The translations under genes were made by a program, and so were the position numbers. A DNA stretch of 64,000 nucleotides, from the NCBI GenBank assembly GCA_009767595.1, contig VSDK01013972.1, positions 1 to 64,000 of the forward strand, written 5' to 3'. Source of the stretch: Symbiodinium kawagutii. Taxonomy: Eukaryota > Sar > Dinophyceae > Suessiales > Symbiodiniaceae. The notes below the pieces were generated by a model. That model saw only the letters and a program-made list of their open reading frames with translations, was not told the origin of the DNA and ran no database searches. Below, in pieces: positions 45,275 to 56,138 of the stretch; position 1 is the stretch's first letter; each line of letters starts with the position of its first letter.

Positions 45275-46296
45275 GTAAGTTGGGACCCTGCCACAGTCGC
45301 CTCGTGGCTATGACCTGCCACGATGGTCATAGCGGCAGTTCACGGGCTGATCTTGGGTGATGATTGGTGACGGTTCATGATGGTAGTGATGATTAATGTT
45401 GTTTTCAGAGGTTTTGGTTGGTGAGAAAGCAATCATGAAAATCCTATCATTGACCCTTGTGGTGTCATGATAATCCAACTGATCAGAAGCGATACCTCTA
45501 ACTCTTGTGGTCATTGAAGCTATTTTCGATTTGTGGCTCCAGTGCCTGCTGAGTTACGCACGCGTGGTGCACCCTCCAGATGTTAATGGTGACACATTAA
45601 CTGGGCCATGGCTGTCATGACTTGGACACGCCAGATGTAGCACATGGAAGATGCGGATGGTTCCAGTTTTGCCAAATTGCCTTCAGCAGTGGATGGGAAG
45701 GAATAACTTGTCAACATCCTATTGCTAATGTAGCCTTACGAATCAGATTGGTGGATGATGATGCTTGATACATGGGTAGTGGTTAAAGATGGCTATGCTT
45801 CAATCATGAGCTTCATGATGTGATCATGACGACTATACCTTGCAATCAGTCTGTGATGCAGCCATGGTGGCATCTTCAACGCACAAAATTCCGTCAAACT
45901 TCATCAGCAACCCATTGGCTAAGATGACCAATTGTCTCAATACCAGAGGATAATACGACCTTGAATGATTGACTAGAGTAACTAGAGATTGACACTAGAG
46001 GTTAATACTAGAGGTTGATACTAGAGGTTAATACTAGAGGATGTCACCAGTATTTGATACTATAACCTTTGTGGCGACAATGGCTCATCATGAAGACTAG
46101 TTGAGCACGGTCAATATTGGTTGATGGTGTTCAATACTAGAGGTCAATACCGGCCATTACTGGTTTAAGATTTGCGAATGTTTAATCATGGCAGTGCTTC
46201 TATAGCATAATAGTTGATACTCAGAATTGAAGTAATGAAATTGAACCTGGTTCTTTTGGTATACATACATTATCAATTGCAACCAAAGAACGGCAG

Positions 46297-46489
46297 CAAC
46301 AACAAGGGTGAACGGCTTACTGCTCCGCCGTGGAGGCTATTCAGAGTTGGTGAACCCAGGCGGGTGGAACCGTGCTCTGCTGGGGAACGTGGTTCAGCCA
46401 TCCAGCTCTTGATAGCCATCAAGGGGGAAACCGAACAGCTGTGGAGGTATATCAGTGAACTGGACAACCCATTATTGTTGTCATACATG
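46297..46489 (+). CDS. exon ending at a family A edge
   Basis: GAACGGCAG acceptor, one base and 64 codons to TACATG|GCTATG, a GC donor in the start of a family A element. Contains APPWRLFRVGEPRRVEPC and IAIKGETEQLWRYISELD. A second frame (GLLLRRGGYSELVNPGG) is open over the first half. Confidence 0.5.
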
Positions 46490-47106
46490 GCTATGGGCCA
46501 ATATTAACCAACCAATAATGGGGGATAATGCCAACACCGGATTAATAACCCCCCCCCTCAAGGTCGACAAGGTCGACAAGGTCTGACCATAGGTGTCCAA
46601 AAGTGACCACCCCCAAATAAACGCCCTCAATTGTTCTTTAGTTGATTTCAATTGTTTTTAAATTGATTTCAATTGTTTTTAAATTGATTTCAAAAAGGGG
46701 GGTTCCAGGCTTGTGGGGGGTACCCTTTGTGAGCTCCTAAAAAGTTGTTTTTTTCAATGGATTTTAAAAGGCGGGTAATGAAGAAAAACACATAGTCTTT
46801 TGGGAAATCTAAGCCCACTAGCCATGAGAAGCAATTGGATTGATAAGGGTTTCAATTAAAACTAATTTAAAACTAAAGAAACAAAAAAAATCAGGGGATC
46901 CAGAGGTGGTTGATCAACTAGGGGGGGTTTTTGGGTGAACCTAGCTTATTAGGGGGTGAAATCAGAGCCTAATTAACTTTAGTAAGGACCAGGGTCTGGG
47001 GCTGAGGAGGTGGTTGATTAACTAGGTTTTTTTTTAAATCCTGACAATGCATTACTAACCAACAAACTAAAAGGAAAACAATGGTTAAGGATTTTGACCC
47101 ACTGCC
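46489..47106. repeat. family A element split by a 500-bp insertion, ACAT duplication
   Basis: Left part GGCTATGGGCCAATATT...GGGGGATAATGCC; right part AAAAGGAAAACAATGG...TTTTGACCCACTGCC. ACAT flanks the outermost ends, so both halves belong to one insertion. About 520 bases of foreign sequence lie between (about 46530-47060). Confidence 0.75.
46641..46694. repeat. 21-mer tandem repeat
   Basis: TTGATTTCAATTGTTTTTAAA repeated two and a half times inside the insertion. Confidence 0.8.
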
Positions 47107-47590
47107 ACATCATGTTTAATGAGATAATGAATACCTATTCAAATGTCATTACCCATCATTATTGAACTGTCATCTTGATAATGTTTCATACAGCTTTATT
47201 AGATCATTAAGCGTTGTTGCGGAAACATTCCTCAAGATGGTCAACCAGTATGAACTCTTATTAAACAGCAGTGGTAGATTCACATTACTGAACCACGCCC
47301 AGTTTCCCCCAAATAGCTGGTGATTTATCCCAAACATGGTTGGCTTATTGACCGATCATTCTATGCTTTTGCTTCTCTGCATCCAATGTATGAATCAATT
47401 CTGATACCAGGACCACCAATTGGCTTTCGTTACCCCATAGCCGATTCTGTCTACAGAAATGGGGTTTCTTCGATGCCATTGCAATTATTTGCGTGCCAAC
47501 GTTCACATTTCTATTTTCATACCATGAGGCGACCAAACAATTCTGGCTTGCAACAGTTATCAATAGGTACGCTGTCTCGGTTTTGGCCAG

Positions 47591-47686
47591 GAACATCCAA
47601 TGAAGCCGTGCAACTGCCAGGGGGATTGCAAGTGGACTACTTCATCAGTCATCATTGGGCGGAAGATTTCGGCGAATTCGTGCAAA
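47591..47686 (+). CDS. exon 1 of SHxW-motif gene (FISHHW)
   Basis: TCGGTTTTGGCCAG acceptor, then TSNEAVQLPGGLQVDYFISH and HWAEDFGEFVQS, ending CAAA|GTGTCT in phase 1. The frame is open from 47320 to a TAA at 47761-47763, so the exon could start further left or read on. The phase-1 end is chosen because it joins exon 48472 without a frame change. FISHHW is the first hallmark of the motif set. Confidence 0.6.
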
Positions 47687-47861
47687 GTGTCTTGCTGCTC
47701 GGACGACAGCATCATGCGGCTGGGCTGAGGGAGGCTTTAGGGATCAGATGCTTTTTTGCCTAAGCCCACTTAGATACACTCATAATTACTTGTCTAAGCA
47801 GATCAATGGCAACTGATCTTGCCCACTTAGATACAAGATCTAGTTGACTTAGATACCTGGT

Positions 47862-47956
47862 CAGTGGTTCCAAGCATTTTTTATTTTCCCTAGTATTCAT
47901 TAACAACTGGTTGGTTGACAAGCATATTTTTCATAGGGGTTCAAACCACCAACCAG
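47862..47956. repeat. family G element
   Basis: GTCAGTGGTTCCAAGC...TTTTCCCTAGTATTCATT...TTGGTTGACAAGCATAT... GTTCAAACCACCAACCAG. Confidence 0.65.
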
Positions 47957-47996
47957 AAGATCTAGTTGACTTAGATACACTCATATGGTGGTTTCT

Positions 47997-48088
47997 CAAA
48001 ATAGGGGACCCCCCAAATCATCCATTGTTAATCATTATTAGTAATAAACCAACCAATTTTTTGGGGTCCCCCATTTTGAGGAACCCCC
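47997..48088. repeat. family C hairpin element
   Basis: GGTGGTTTCTCAAAATAGGG and CCCCATTTTGAGGAACCCC, interior reversed (AATAAACCAACCAATTTTT). Confidence 0.7.
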
Positions 48089-48471
48089 ATACGGTAGATC
48101 GAACAGATCAACGGCAACAAAATTGCCACCAGATCTGCTGGACTTCGACGAAACCAATACACCACAGCTGCCAGTTGGTCACCTGCTGGGGTTTGGTGCT
48201 GGATCGCTATAAGCAACTTGGGTGGATCGATGTTTCAAGTACAGCGATACTTGATGGTCTGGACAATGGATCTCCCATCAGTGTTGGTGTTTCATTGTTT
48301 ACTTCCATAGGTGTCGAAATGTATTTTCATCTCAGGTGTTTCCAATTCGTTTTGGTGAAAACATCATTTCACTGCGGCAGATTCGTATCTTCATCAAATT
48401 CAGCCATTTCAAAGAGGCATTAATGTGGCATTACTCATTTCCATGAATAAACCAACCATTTTTCGTCACAG

Positions 48472-48562
48472 GTTTTCGGTATCTCGGGGTGTCCCAACCG
48501 AGGAGACATGCCATCATTGCAGCCGTGGAGTTGGGGCAAAACGTGAAGTGGAGGGATGTGGT
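48472..48562 (+). CDS. exon 2 of SHxW-motif gene
   Basis: CCATTTTTCGTCACAG is a strong acceptor. Two bases, 29 codons and two bases (FRYLGVSQPRRHAIIAAVEL, GQNVKWRDV), ending GTGGT|GTGCCT. If the donor is missed, the frame stops at TGA 48594-48596. The charged RRHA helix followed by W just before YW is the spacing I expect between FISHHW and YWxCAFANNQ. Confidence 0.6.
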
Positions 48563-48589
48563 GTGCCTTGGAAAGAGCACACATTGGGG

Positions 48590-48865
48590 TTTCTGATGTC
48601 ATTGAAAACCCCACAAATTGGTTGGTTTATATCCAGAGAAATGATTGATAGACCCCGCAAAGTGATTGTTTTTCATAGAAATGATTCGTAAATTCATAAA
48701 CCCCACAAATTGGTTGGTTTATATCAAGAGAAATGATTGGTAAATCCCACAAAATGGTTGGTTTTTTCATAGAAATGATTCCTAAACCCTACAAATTGGT
48801 TGGTTTATGTTGGTTTATATCCAGAGAAATGATTGATAAACCCCACAAAATGGTTGTTTTTTTCA
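48590..48865. repeat. tandem repeat (CCCACAAATTGGTTGG)
   Basis: Four or five units of AACCCCACAAATTGGTTGG with GAGAAATGATTGATA, 45-65 bases apart, related to the core of family C. Confidence 0.8.
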
Positions 48866-48909
48866 TGGAAATGATGACCGGTGGCACCCCTGTTTTCACA
48901 AACCACCAT

Positions 48910-49107
48910 GTGAAAAACCTGGGGCGGGAGTTTCCTGCGGCACCGATGAGCCAGGGTAGGATCAACATCAGACTTTTTCACCGTAGAAGGGTGGAAGTTG
49001 CGTTTGTTGGTTGCGAATGGTCCGACAAGCCACACAATATTGCGATTGTTCGAGAGTTTGCTTTGCATTTTTCAATCTCAAAAAATGCACTGAACACCTG
49101 GTCGTAG
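48910..49107 (+). CDS. open frame inside an intron, possible cryptic exon
   Basis: Open to TAG at 49105-49107 with ordinary composition (RRRVEVAFVGCEWSDKPHN). It does not fit the phase of the SHxW gene, so it may be a decoy, an alternative end or a fragment of another gene. Confidence 0.35.
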   Translation: MKNLGREFPAAPMSQGRINIRLFHRRRVEVAFVGCEWSDKPHNIAIVREFALHFSISKNALNTWS

Positions 49108-49134
49108 TGTTTGCGTTTTTTTTGCATCATCAGC

Positions 49135-49191
49135 GCTTGAGGTTGAAACTGGCACCCGGAACTTGCAACGCTTGTTTCACATCAGAATCGG
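49135..49191 (+). CDS. possible cryptic exon with good splice sites
   Basis: GCGTTTTTTTTGCATCATCAG acceptor and GAATCG|GTGATA donor around 57 bases, open in two frames (RLRLKLAPGTCNACFTSES or LEVETGTRNLQRLFHIRI). Its phases do not fit between 48562 and 50002. Confidence 0.38.
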
Positions 49192-50001
49192 TGATACTAT
49201 TATTCTTGTTGGCAATACTCAGTCGATCATTATGTCTCTGCTAGTCGATGCATCCAAAAAATTGTTTGGTCCGGGGATGTCACCATGTGATCAACATGTC
49301 TACATTCCCCAACTGAGCACTGCTTGATGATTAGCTTGATCACCACCTTGATCTACAAACATTGTCCAGCTCAAATTTGGAAGAATGCAGAATGCCGGAT
49401 CAGCATTGTTGTACATGTGCTGAAAGAATACCAGTGATTTCACCAAGTAGGAATTTGAGCTCAAGTAAGAACTCAGATTTATATCAGCTCAAATGCACAA
49501 GGATCATTTGAGTTCTCATTGTTCGTATCATTTCCCATGCAGATAATCAATCGCAGGATTGTTTGCGTAGCGAAAATGTGGTTGTGCCAACTCTAAAATA
49601 TGAACGCCCCAATATACCCCTGAGTAACTACTACACAAATTGCGCTGATCCCAAAGAGCGGAGATATGCAATCAATCGGGGGTCATCGCATGCAATCATC
49701 GAAGATAGCAATCATCCCTTTTAGATATCGCCAATTGCTCGTTGTTTCTACCATCAATTGATAGTGATGACCATCAACCGAAGTACAACTAGCTGGTTGA
49801 AACTCCCTTTTCCCCTCAGTAGTCCATTGATTGGTTCCATTTATCCATGAACTGGTTTCCTAACAATGAATGAATAGCAGAGTACTTATGAAGTTACATG
49901 TCTAATATATCAAGAAGATCTATAAACAAGCCATTGACAAGTAATCTCATCCACTTGAGATAACCAGGTTGCGCTGGTTGGGTCATCCCCATGGCTGTCA
50001 G

Positions 50002-50076
50002 GTATTGGTGCTGTGCCTTCGCCAACAACCAACATCAGATCGAGCTAGGCCGGCGGCTCAGCCTCGGGAACGACTG
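50002..50076 (+). CDS. exon 3 of SHxW-motif gene (YWCCAFANNQ)
   Basis: CCATGGCTGTCAG acceptor, one base, 24 codons (YWCCAFANNQHQIELGRRLS...) and two bases, ending GACTG|GTGGTTTCTC. The donor bases are a family C arm. YWxCAFANNQ is the most distinctive motif of the set, and it sits where expected after FISHHW. Confidence 0.72.
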
Positions 50077-50109
50077 GTGGTTTCTCGGGGCTACCCCCGA
50101 ATGATCTAA

Positions 50110-50335
50110 GGCTATGGGTCAAGCAGTTAACCAACCAACCTGGCTGGTTGATAGTAGCTGGTTTAGCTGGTTAATAATAGGGGGTATTAACTAACAACAG
50201 TAGTGGATATACCAACTATATGGCGAGTTGGGTCAATATTAACCAACCAATTTAATGCTGATGACCAACCATTTTATAGGGAAAACAATGGTTAATGATA
50301 GGGGAACCAGGGGTACAGGGTTTTGACCCACTGGC
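50110..50335. repeat. family A element, long form, duplicated flank
   Basis: GGCTATGGGTCAAGCAG to TTTTGACCCACTGGC with internal restart GGCGAGTTGGGTCAA (about 50222). ATCTAA lies on both sides, six bases rather than the usual four. Confidence 0.8.
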
Positions 50336-50345
50336 ATCTAAGATT

Positions 50346-50460
50346 AATCATTTACGTCAACCAGCCAAGCATGCCCACGGTTTCACCCAGTGCCAAGAAG
50401 ATGCACGAAGCCTTGGCTGGCAGAAAAAAAACAAGCCAAGCATTTTTGGAGGTCCCCTAT
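50346..50460 (+). CDS. weak exon candidate in an intron
   Basis: AACCAG acceptor then MPTVSPSAKKMHEALAG in an open frame. Lies between exons 3 and 4 and is not needed by the phase chain. Confidence 0.22.
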
Positions 50461-50614
50461 GTTCCAGAACGCTGCCCGTGTACTAAAAATCTGAGAAATT
50501 TGACGTCAAGATCTCGGGAGCCACATGAGCCTGCGGAACATTTTTGATCAACGGCCATTTTGCTGGGACTCCGAGTCTCCGAGCTTTGAAGATCAACATT
50601 CCTAAAGTAAACTA

Positions 50615-50729
50615 CTTGGATGTGCACCTGGGGTTATATCCCTGGTTAGTTACGCCCTATAAGGTAGCTGAACTAACCGCTAGAAACCATGGTTGGTGAC
50701 CACTTACCAAGTGGGGGTGCACATCCAAG
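50615..50729. repeat. family E element
   Basis: CTTGGATGTGCACCTGGGG and GGGGTGCACATCCAAG, interior ACGCCCTATAAGGTAGCTG shared in reverse with the copy at 17028. Confidence 0.8.
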
Positions 50730-50774
50730 TCGGTGGTCATGTCGCCATAAGACCAACTTGATGGTAACCGTTGG

Positions 50775-50871
50775 GTGTTTCTCAAAATAGGGGGCCCCAA
50801 AAATAGCTGGTTTATTATCATAAATGACTAGTAATGGATGATTAAGGGGTACCCCTATTTTGAGAAACCAC
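50775..50871. repeat. family C hairpin element
   Basis: GGTGTTTCTCAAAATAGGGG and CCCCTATTTTGAGAAACCACC, interior GCTGGTTTATTATCATAAA. Confidence 0.75.
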
Positions 50872-51138
50872 CATTGGTTATGATTCATCCTGTGATGTTG
50901 GGGGCGTCATAAGCATCCTAGGGGACCTTGTGAGGTGACCCTTGTAACCATGGTTGGTTACCAGTTCCCAAGGTCCACATTTGGTGGTGGTTCTGATGGG
51001 GTAATGATCTGGTTGGTGGTTTGAAAGATTTTTATTGTGCATAGTATTTAGAAATGATTGGTAGGTTGACTAGTATTTTTCATAGGGGTTGAAACCAGCA
51101 AGCAGTGATGGTTAGCAGGCTCCTACTGATGGTTAATG

Positions 51139-51257
51139 ACAATCCTGAATCAATGAACCTCTGGTTGATTAATAGGGGGTATCCCCCAAAAGCCTTGCTT
51201 TCCCATTAGAATGGCACCCCGAGTTGATAAGCCTAGGGTTTATTCATCCGGGATTGG
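51139..51257. repeat. family H element
   Basis: CAATCCTGAATCAATGAACC at the left, TTTATTCATCCGGGATTGG at the right, GGGGGTATCCCCCAAAAGCC inside. Confidence 0.65.
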
Positions 51258-51259
51258 CA

Positions 51260-52340
51260 GATGATCATCAGTTGGTTAGTTCTTGAGGGTGGTGATGGCT
51301 GAGAATGTTCAGGTTCGTATTGATTCCACTTGATGGTGAATGGTGAAATCATGGTCCGTTGCTGGCTGGAAGAATGTTGCCAGCAATGTCCTGCTGATGC
51401 GTTAATCAATGTCAATCCATCCCTTGATGATGAGAATGTCCTGATGATGAACACGGTGAACATGGATAGTGAATGCTCAATGGATGGTGAACATAGATAG
51501 CTCAATCCGCCTTGATCCCACTTGATGGTGAACATCGTTTTGGTTGGTGGATTCAACATTTTGTCCCTAGTAATTGTTCACAAATAGTTGATTGACAAGC
51601 ATACTTTTCCATAAGGTGGTGACCAACCACAAACCAGTGATGATCATGATTGGCCATTGTACAGTAATTAGTCATTGTATATTGACCATCATTGACCATT
51701 ATAAATCACTTCTTATAGGGAGGGGTCCAACCAACCAACCTACCAGGGATGGTTCAATCCCACTTGATGGTTAATAAATGGTTAAGAATAGGGAAGAATA
51801 AACATCAACGGTTAAACAACTACAATTGACATGGTGAAAATAGTAAAACAGTGATTATGGTTCACTACTATTGGTCTACTATTGTTCAATGGTAGTTGTT
51901 TTAACTATGATTGTCTACCAACTATTGAACACCATGATATTGGTTAAACCATTCATTAACCATAGTACGCCATTGATAGTGGTTGACTACTATGGAACAA
52001 TAGTTGTTGTTGCTTAATGAATGGTCAAACCCAATGGATGGTGAACACAGATGGCTCAATCCCACTTGATCCCAATTGTTACTACTATTGTTGCTACCAT
52101 TGTTACTACGTTTTGGTTAATGAATGGTCAAGCAACTATTCTTGATGGTGAACAGCTTGATGCTGAACACTCATTGTTCAATAGTAGTTGTTTGAACCAT
52201 CATTGTTTACCAACTACTTGTTGGTTAATGAATGGTTAAACCACTACTGGTTAATGAACTACTTGTTGGTTAATGAAATGGTGACCAGCTTGATGCTGAA
52301 CACTGATGGATGTGTCCTGTCGATCTGCTCAGGAGAAACC
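51260..52340. other. intron-like DNA
   Basis: A family G copy at about 51538-51640, then loose inverted phrases (AACTATTGAACACC / GGTGTTCAATAG type) from 51770 to 52300. No exon until 52352. Confidence 0.45.
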
Positions 52341-52351
52341 CTGCAGAAGAG

Positions 52352-52405
52352 CCCTTTTTATCAGGCGCTCAACTCGCCGAATTGCAAAGGAACGGTCATG
52401 AATTT
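52352..52405 (+). CDS. exon 4 of SHxW-motif gene (FYQALNSPNCKGTVMNL)
   Basis: Acceptor CTGCAGAAGAG gives a one-base start that fits exon 3; CTGCAG or GCTCAG nearby are stronger AGs in other phases. The frame reads PFYQALNSPNCKGTVMNL and is open on to TAA at 52461-52463. To join exon 5 in frame the intron must start GA (AATTT|GACCCT). SPxxKGTVM is a recurrent part of the motif set. Confidence 0.55.
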
Positions 52406-52629
52406 GACCCTTGGAATGGCGGCCAAGGACGGAGAAGCAATGGATGTTTTCTATGGCCAATAACCGTTCTAGTACCAGTTATAGGGGTTATAACCCAACT
52501 TATAGGGGATGATAGCCAACAATACATGTTCCTGTAGTATATGGAGTTTTTCTATGGTTGATAATGGTTAACAATGATTAATAGTGGGGGGCAGTCACCA
52601 ACGATAATTGTTAAACAGCTTCTATGTGG

Positions 52630-52731
52630 TGGTTTCTCAAAATGGGGAACCCCCCAAGTTATGGTTGGTTTTCTGCTATAAATGGCTATATTGGATGATT
52701 TAGGGGTACTCCTATTTTGAGAAGCATCCAT
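52630..52731. repeat. family C hairpin element
   Basis: GGTGGTTTCTCAAAATGGGG and CTCCTATTTTGAGAAGCATCC, interior TGGTTGGTTTTCTGCTATAAA. Confidence 0.7.
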
Positions 52732-52914
52732 AATGTGGTTGATATTGGGTAATAGTGGGCAGTTGAATGAAGTGGTGAACGGTTGATACGAGGGGATGAG
52801 GAGCGACATAAGAATAGGGCATGTACTAAATGGCGAGCTGTCAAGAGCGACTATGCAAAGGCCATTTAATTTGGGGGATGTGAACAGCTGGGTATGGCGA
52901 ACCCTCAAGTATAT

Positions 52915-53026
52915 GGCTATGGGTCAATATTCACCAACCAACTAATGGGGGATTTCCACCAACAATGACAGGGAAAACAATGGTTAACACGGGGGAACTG
53001 GGGGTACGGGGTTCTGACCCACTGCC
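52915..53026. repeat. family A element, ATAT duplication
   Basis: GGCTATGGGTCAATATTC to CTGACCCACTGCC, ATAT on both sides. Confidence 0.85.
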
Positions 53027-53090
53027 ATATGTGAACGTTGAGTACTTTCAGGAAGTAGAAAGGATTGCGTCAGTTTCATCCGTAGGGTTA

Positions 53091-53136
53091 TAATGTCAAC
53101 CCAGGATTACTAAACCCCTGGCTGATTGATAAGGGG
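53091..53136. repeat. family H fragment broken by family F
   Basis: AATGTCAACCCAGGATTACT and CCCCTGGCTGATTGATAAGG match the left half of family H. The rest is replaced by the family F element that starts at 53137. Confidence 0.6.
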
Positions 53137-53254
53137 TTACACCCTGGTAAACTAACATAGCAATGGAAAATCACCATATTTTATAGAGATTCCCTAGGAA
53201 ACCATTGCTACTTGGTGGATTTTCCAGCCAGCTATGTTAGTTTACCGGTGTGTA
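53137..53254. repeat. family F element nested in family H
   Basis: TTACACCCTGGTAAACTAAC and GTTAGTTTACCGGTGTGTAA form a 25-base inverted repeat with two mismatches. Confidence 0.85.
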
Positions 53255-53499
53255 ACCAAAAACCCAAAAACATTATAACTAACCATTATAACCCTCGGTT
53301 AGATTTTTTCCAAGATGGCTAACCCTTGGTTAGATTTGAAACCCCAAAAAAGATTGATAAGGGGCTAGCCATTAAAATTGATAAGGGGTTAGCCATCCTT
53401 TTAATGGGAAACCCTTATATTAATGTTACCCCTGGCTTCAAAAAATCTGGGTTTTCCATTGGGGTCACCATCATTTTTTCGGTGGACGGAGCCTCAATC

Positions 53500-53615
53500 A
53501 CTTCTAAAAAGGGACCTTGTTGTTGTCGTGCTGCTAAAGTGGCGACGTGGAAGGACCGCATGCCGGTGAACGGGTCATTTGCTGCGCCAACGAAGCAACG
53601 GATTCTTATTGGATA
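53500..53615 (+). CDS. open frame in an intron, possible exon
   Basis: VDGASITSKKGPCCCRAAKV then WKDRMPVNGSFAAPTKQRI to TAA at 53614-53616. Not needed by the phase chain. No clear acceptor. Confidence 0.33.
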
Positions 53616-53756
53616 ATGGCATCAATGGCAACTTCTGATTCTTATCATTGTCAAATGATCAATCGATTTGTATCATTGTCCACTTTTGATCAGTTTTATT
53701 TTCATCAAAAATGGAGATCAAAGGCAGGTCTTGCTCGGTGTCGGTAATTTGATCAT

Positions 53757-53909
53757 GTGAGTGACCGTGGATGCCTTGAGCACGGCTTCTTCTACACCGC
53801 TTTCCCGAAGCAACCAGGAATTGCACACCAGGAAGCAATTCCGGAGACGAAGATCATTTTTGCGGTATATAGACGTTTGGAAGGTTGTCTCCAACCTCTT
53901 CATGCAATG
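53757..53909 (+). CDS. open frame ending at a family C edge
   Basis: Contains CLEHGFFYTAFPKQPGIA and ETKIIFAVYRRLEG, ending CAATG|GTTTTTC at a degenerate family C arm. Lies between exons 4 and 5 of the SHxW gene and does not fit its phase. Confidence 0.35.
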
Positions 53910-54185
53910 GTTTTTCAAAGTAGGAGACCCCAAAGTTATGCTTTATTCCTAGAAGTGCTTATTATTCGATGACAACCGGGGGATTCCCAACATAACTTGA
54001 GAAAACCACCATATCACCATCTCATCAACCTCTATGGTTGCTCATTAATCCTTAATGTTGGTTGTTAATCCCCTACCAACTGTCCATATTCGAAGGAAAT
54101 CATGTCTCTGCAGCGATAAACACCACCCAACCCGTGGCAAACTCCGGTGGAACATCCACCAGACTGGGCACCGCTGTGGTCTAAG

Positions 54186-54231
54186 GAACCAGGCGGCCAC
54201 TGCATTGGACCGAATTTGGTGCATCTACGAG
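54186..54231 (+). CDS. exon 5 of SHxW-motif gene (RIWCIYE)
   Basis: GTGGTCTAAG acceptor, one base and 15 codons (NQAATALDRIWCIYE), ending ACGAG|GTGACA in phase 0. ATALxRIWCIYE is a hallmark of the motif set. The frame is open further upstream, and a longer exon from CTCTGCAG (about 54111) is possible but ordinary in content. Confidence 0.68.
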
Positions 54232-55023
54232 GTGACATGGCATGGGGGATGGAAGTCGCTGCGACCGGGGTCCAAGCGAAGGGATAGGAGAGGAGGGGGT
54301 TCTCGAGCCAAGAACTGGGGTACGTGAAAGATATGGTTGGTTTATTTTCAGAAATGGTCGGTATAAAGGATGATTAGGGGGAACCACTCAGCTAGTGTTT
54401 CTCAAGCCAGTTTGGGGAGTTATCATCCAGCTAAATAGTCAGTTATAAACGATCCATTTTTTGGGGTTCCCTATTTGTAAGCGGGTGACTCCGTGTTGAA
54501 CTAGCACTCAACCAACCATCTCAAATATTGGGGAAAGAATGCTAATCAAACCATCAACCATTAACCATAATTACCAACTATCAACCCTCATTACATAAGC
54601 ACTACCTCTATCATTCAAGGGAGATTCATTCATGATTCCCTATCGTTGTCACTTGCAAGCTATTTCTTATGGCAAAACCAATGGTGCTTTCTTCTTCCGG
54701 ATCTACCAGTGCCACTATGAAATATTAACAAGCATCAACCATTATTCACCATGTTTCTCAAACCCAACTGTTAAAATAAACATGGTTAGACCAACCATCC
54801 TCAATCATCATTATGACCTATCATTACTATGATGAACAATCAACCATTGTGAACTACCAACCATTGTGCAAAAATCGTAGGGTGGGTCAAGCCACGCCCC
54901 AATTTTTTCGCAGTTCTCGGTCCCCCGGCAGCAGCACACCACTACGACACCGCCACCGGCATCGTCACCGTCATCATCAGCATCATCATCATCGTCGTCA
55001 TCTTCATTGACACCCACATAGAT

Positions 55024-55124
55024 GTTTCTCAAAATAGGGGGACCTCCAAATCATCCCTTATCAACTATTAGTAGTACTATTCAAGCATAACTTTGGGGTA
55101 TCCCCATGGCTTGAGAAACCACCA
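55024..55124. repeat. family C hairpin element
   Basis: GTTTCTCAAAATAGGGGG at the left, CATGGCTTGAGAAACCACC at the right: one arm of each variant, so possibly a recombinant. Confidence 0.6.
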
Positions 55125-55293
55125 CATCAACGCCATCTTCATCGACACACGTTTGTTTGACCATCCTTGAACTAATAAAGCAAAGAGTCCAATGACGACC
55201 TGGTCTGAGCCCCAAAGCTATGAGGTGTGAGACAATTATGGTTGCAAGATAGGCTGGAACCACCTACTATTGCTGGTCTCATTCCCACTATGT

Positions 55294-55397
55294 GGCCATG
55301 GGTCAATATTAACCAACCAACTAAGGGGGTTAACCACCACAAAAAAGGAAGCCAATGGTTAATGATAACCAGAGGTACGGGGTTTTGACCCACAGCC
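55294..55397. repeat. family A element, ATGT duplication
   Basis: GGCCATGGGTCAATATT to TTTTGACCCACAGCC, ATGT on both sides. Confidence 0.85.
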
Positions 55398-56039
55398 ATG
55401 TATGTCTTTTTTTATCTCCCTACTAACCTTTGCTATTTGCGAATTACATCTCTATTGCTGGTCACTAGATCTATCTCGACAGATTGCTGGTTATATCCCT
55501 TGTATCGCTTGTCATACGGCGGGTTCTTAAAACAGGGGCATCCCCACTGATCATCCTTCATGTTCAACGTTGATAGTAATAAACCATATCCATTTTTCGA
55601 AGGTCCCAAACTGGCTTCAGAACCCCCCAAATAACTAGTTGAACATTGGTTCCCTGATGTTCACCACTTCTTTACCACCATCTTTTTTTTGATCGGTTGC
55701 AACCACCAAGCCGTTAATGGTTGATCATAGTGAAACAGTCCACACGATGATTCATCATATGCTTCACTCCCCCGATCCACTGGTATATCGGAAGGAAGTG
55801 GAATCGTAGTCCCTGCTCGCTGCTCACAAACAATTTAAATTCAGCCGAATGACCCTTCACTATACGTATCTATCCCCCAATTGTCTAGCTCTTATGCGTA
55901 CACGAATGTTTGCTCCAATGACTGGCGTTTCAATTACTCTTTATATTCAACCATACCTGGGGATGAAAATCCAGTTGAATTTCTTCACAGGGCTTGGAAC
56001 CACCAACCAGATAGCCCCAAACTGTATTTGTGTAATTGG

Positions 56040-56138
56040 TGGTTTCTTAAAATAGGGACCCCCCAAAATGAATGGTTTATTGCTAGAAATGACTAATAAT
56101 GGATGATTTTAGGGGTCCCCTATTTTGAGAAACTACCA
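56040..56138. repeat. family C hairpin element
   Basis: GGTGGTTTCTTAAAATAGGG and CCCCTATTTTGAGAAACTACC, interior GAATGGTTTATTGCTAGAAA. Confidence 0.75.

Noticed and set aside
47911..48423. 170-codon plus frame
   Set aside because: It runs through a family G end and a full family C element before reaching ordinary sequence. The part after 48090 is open in all three frames, so no single exon can be chosen.
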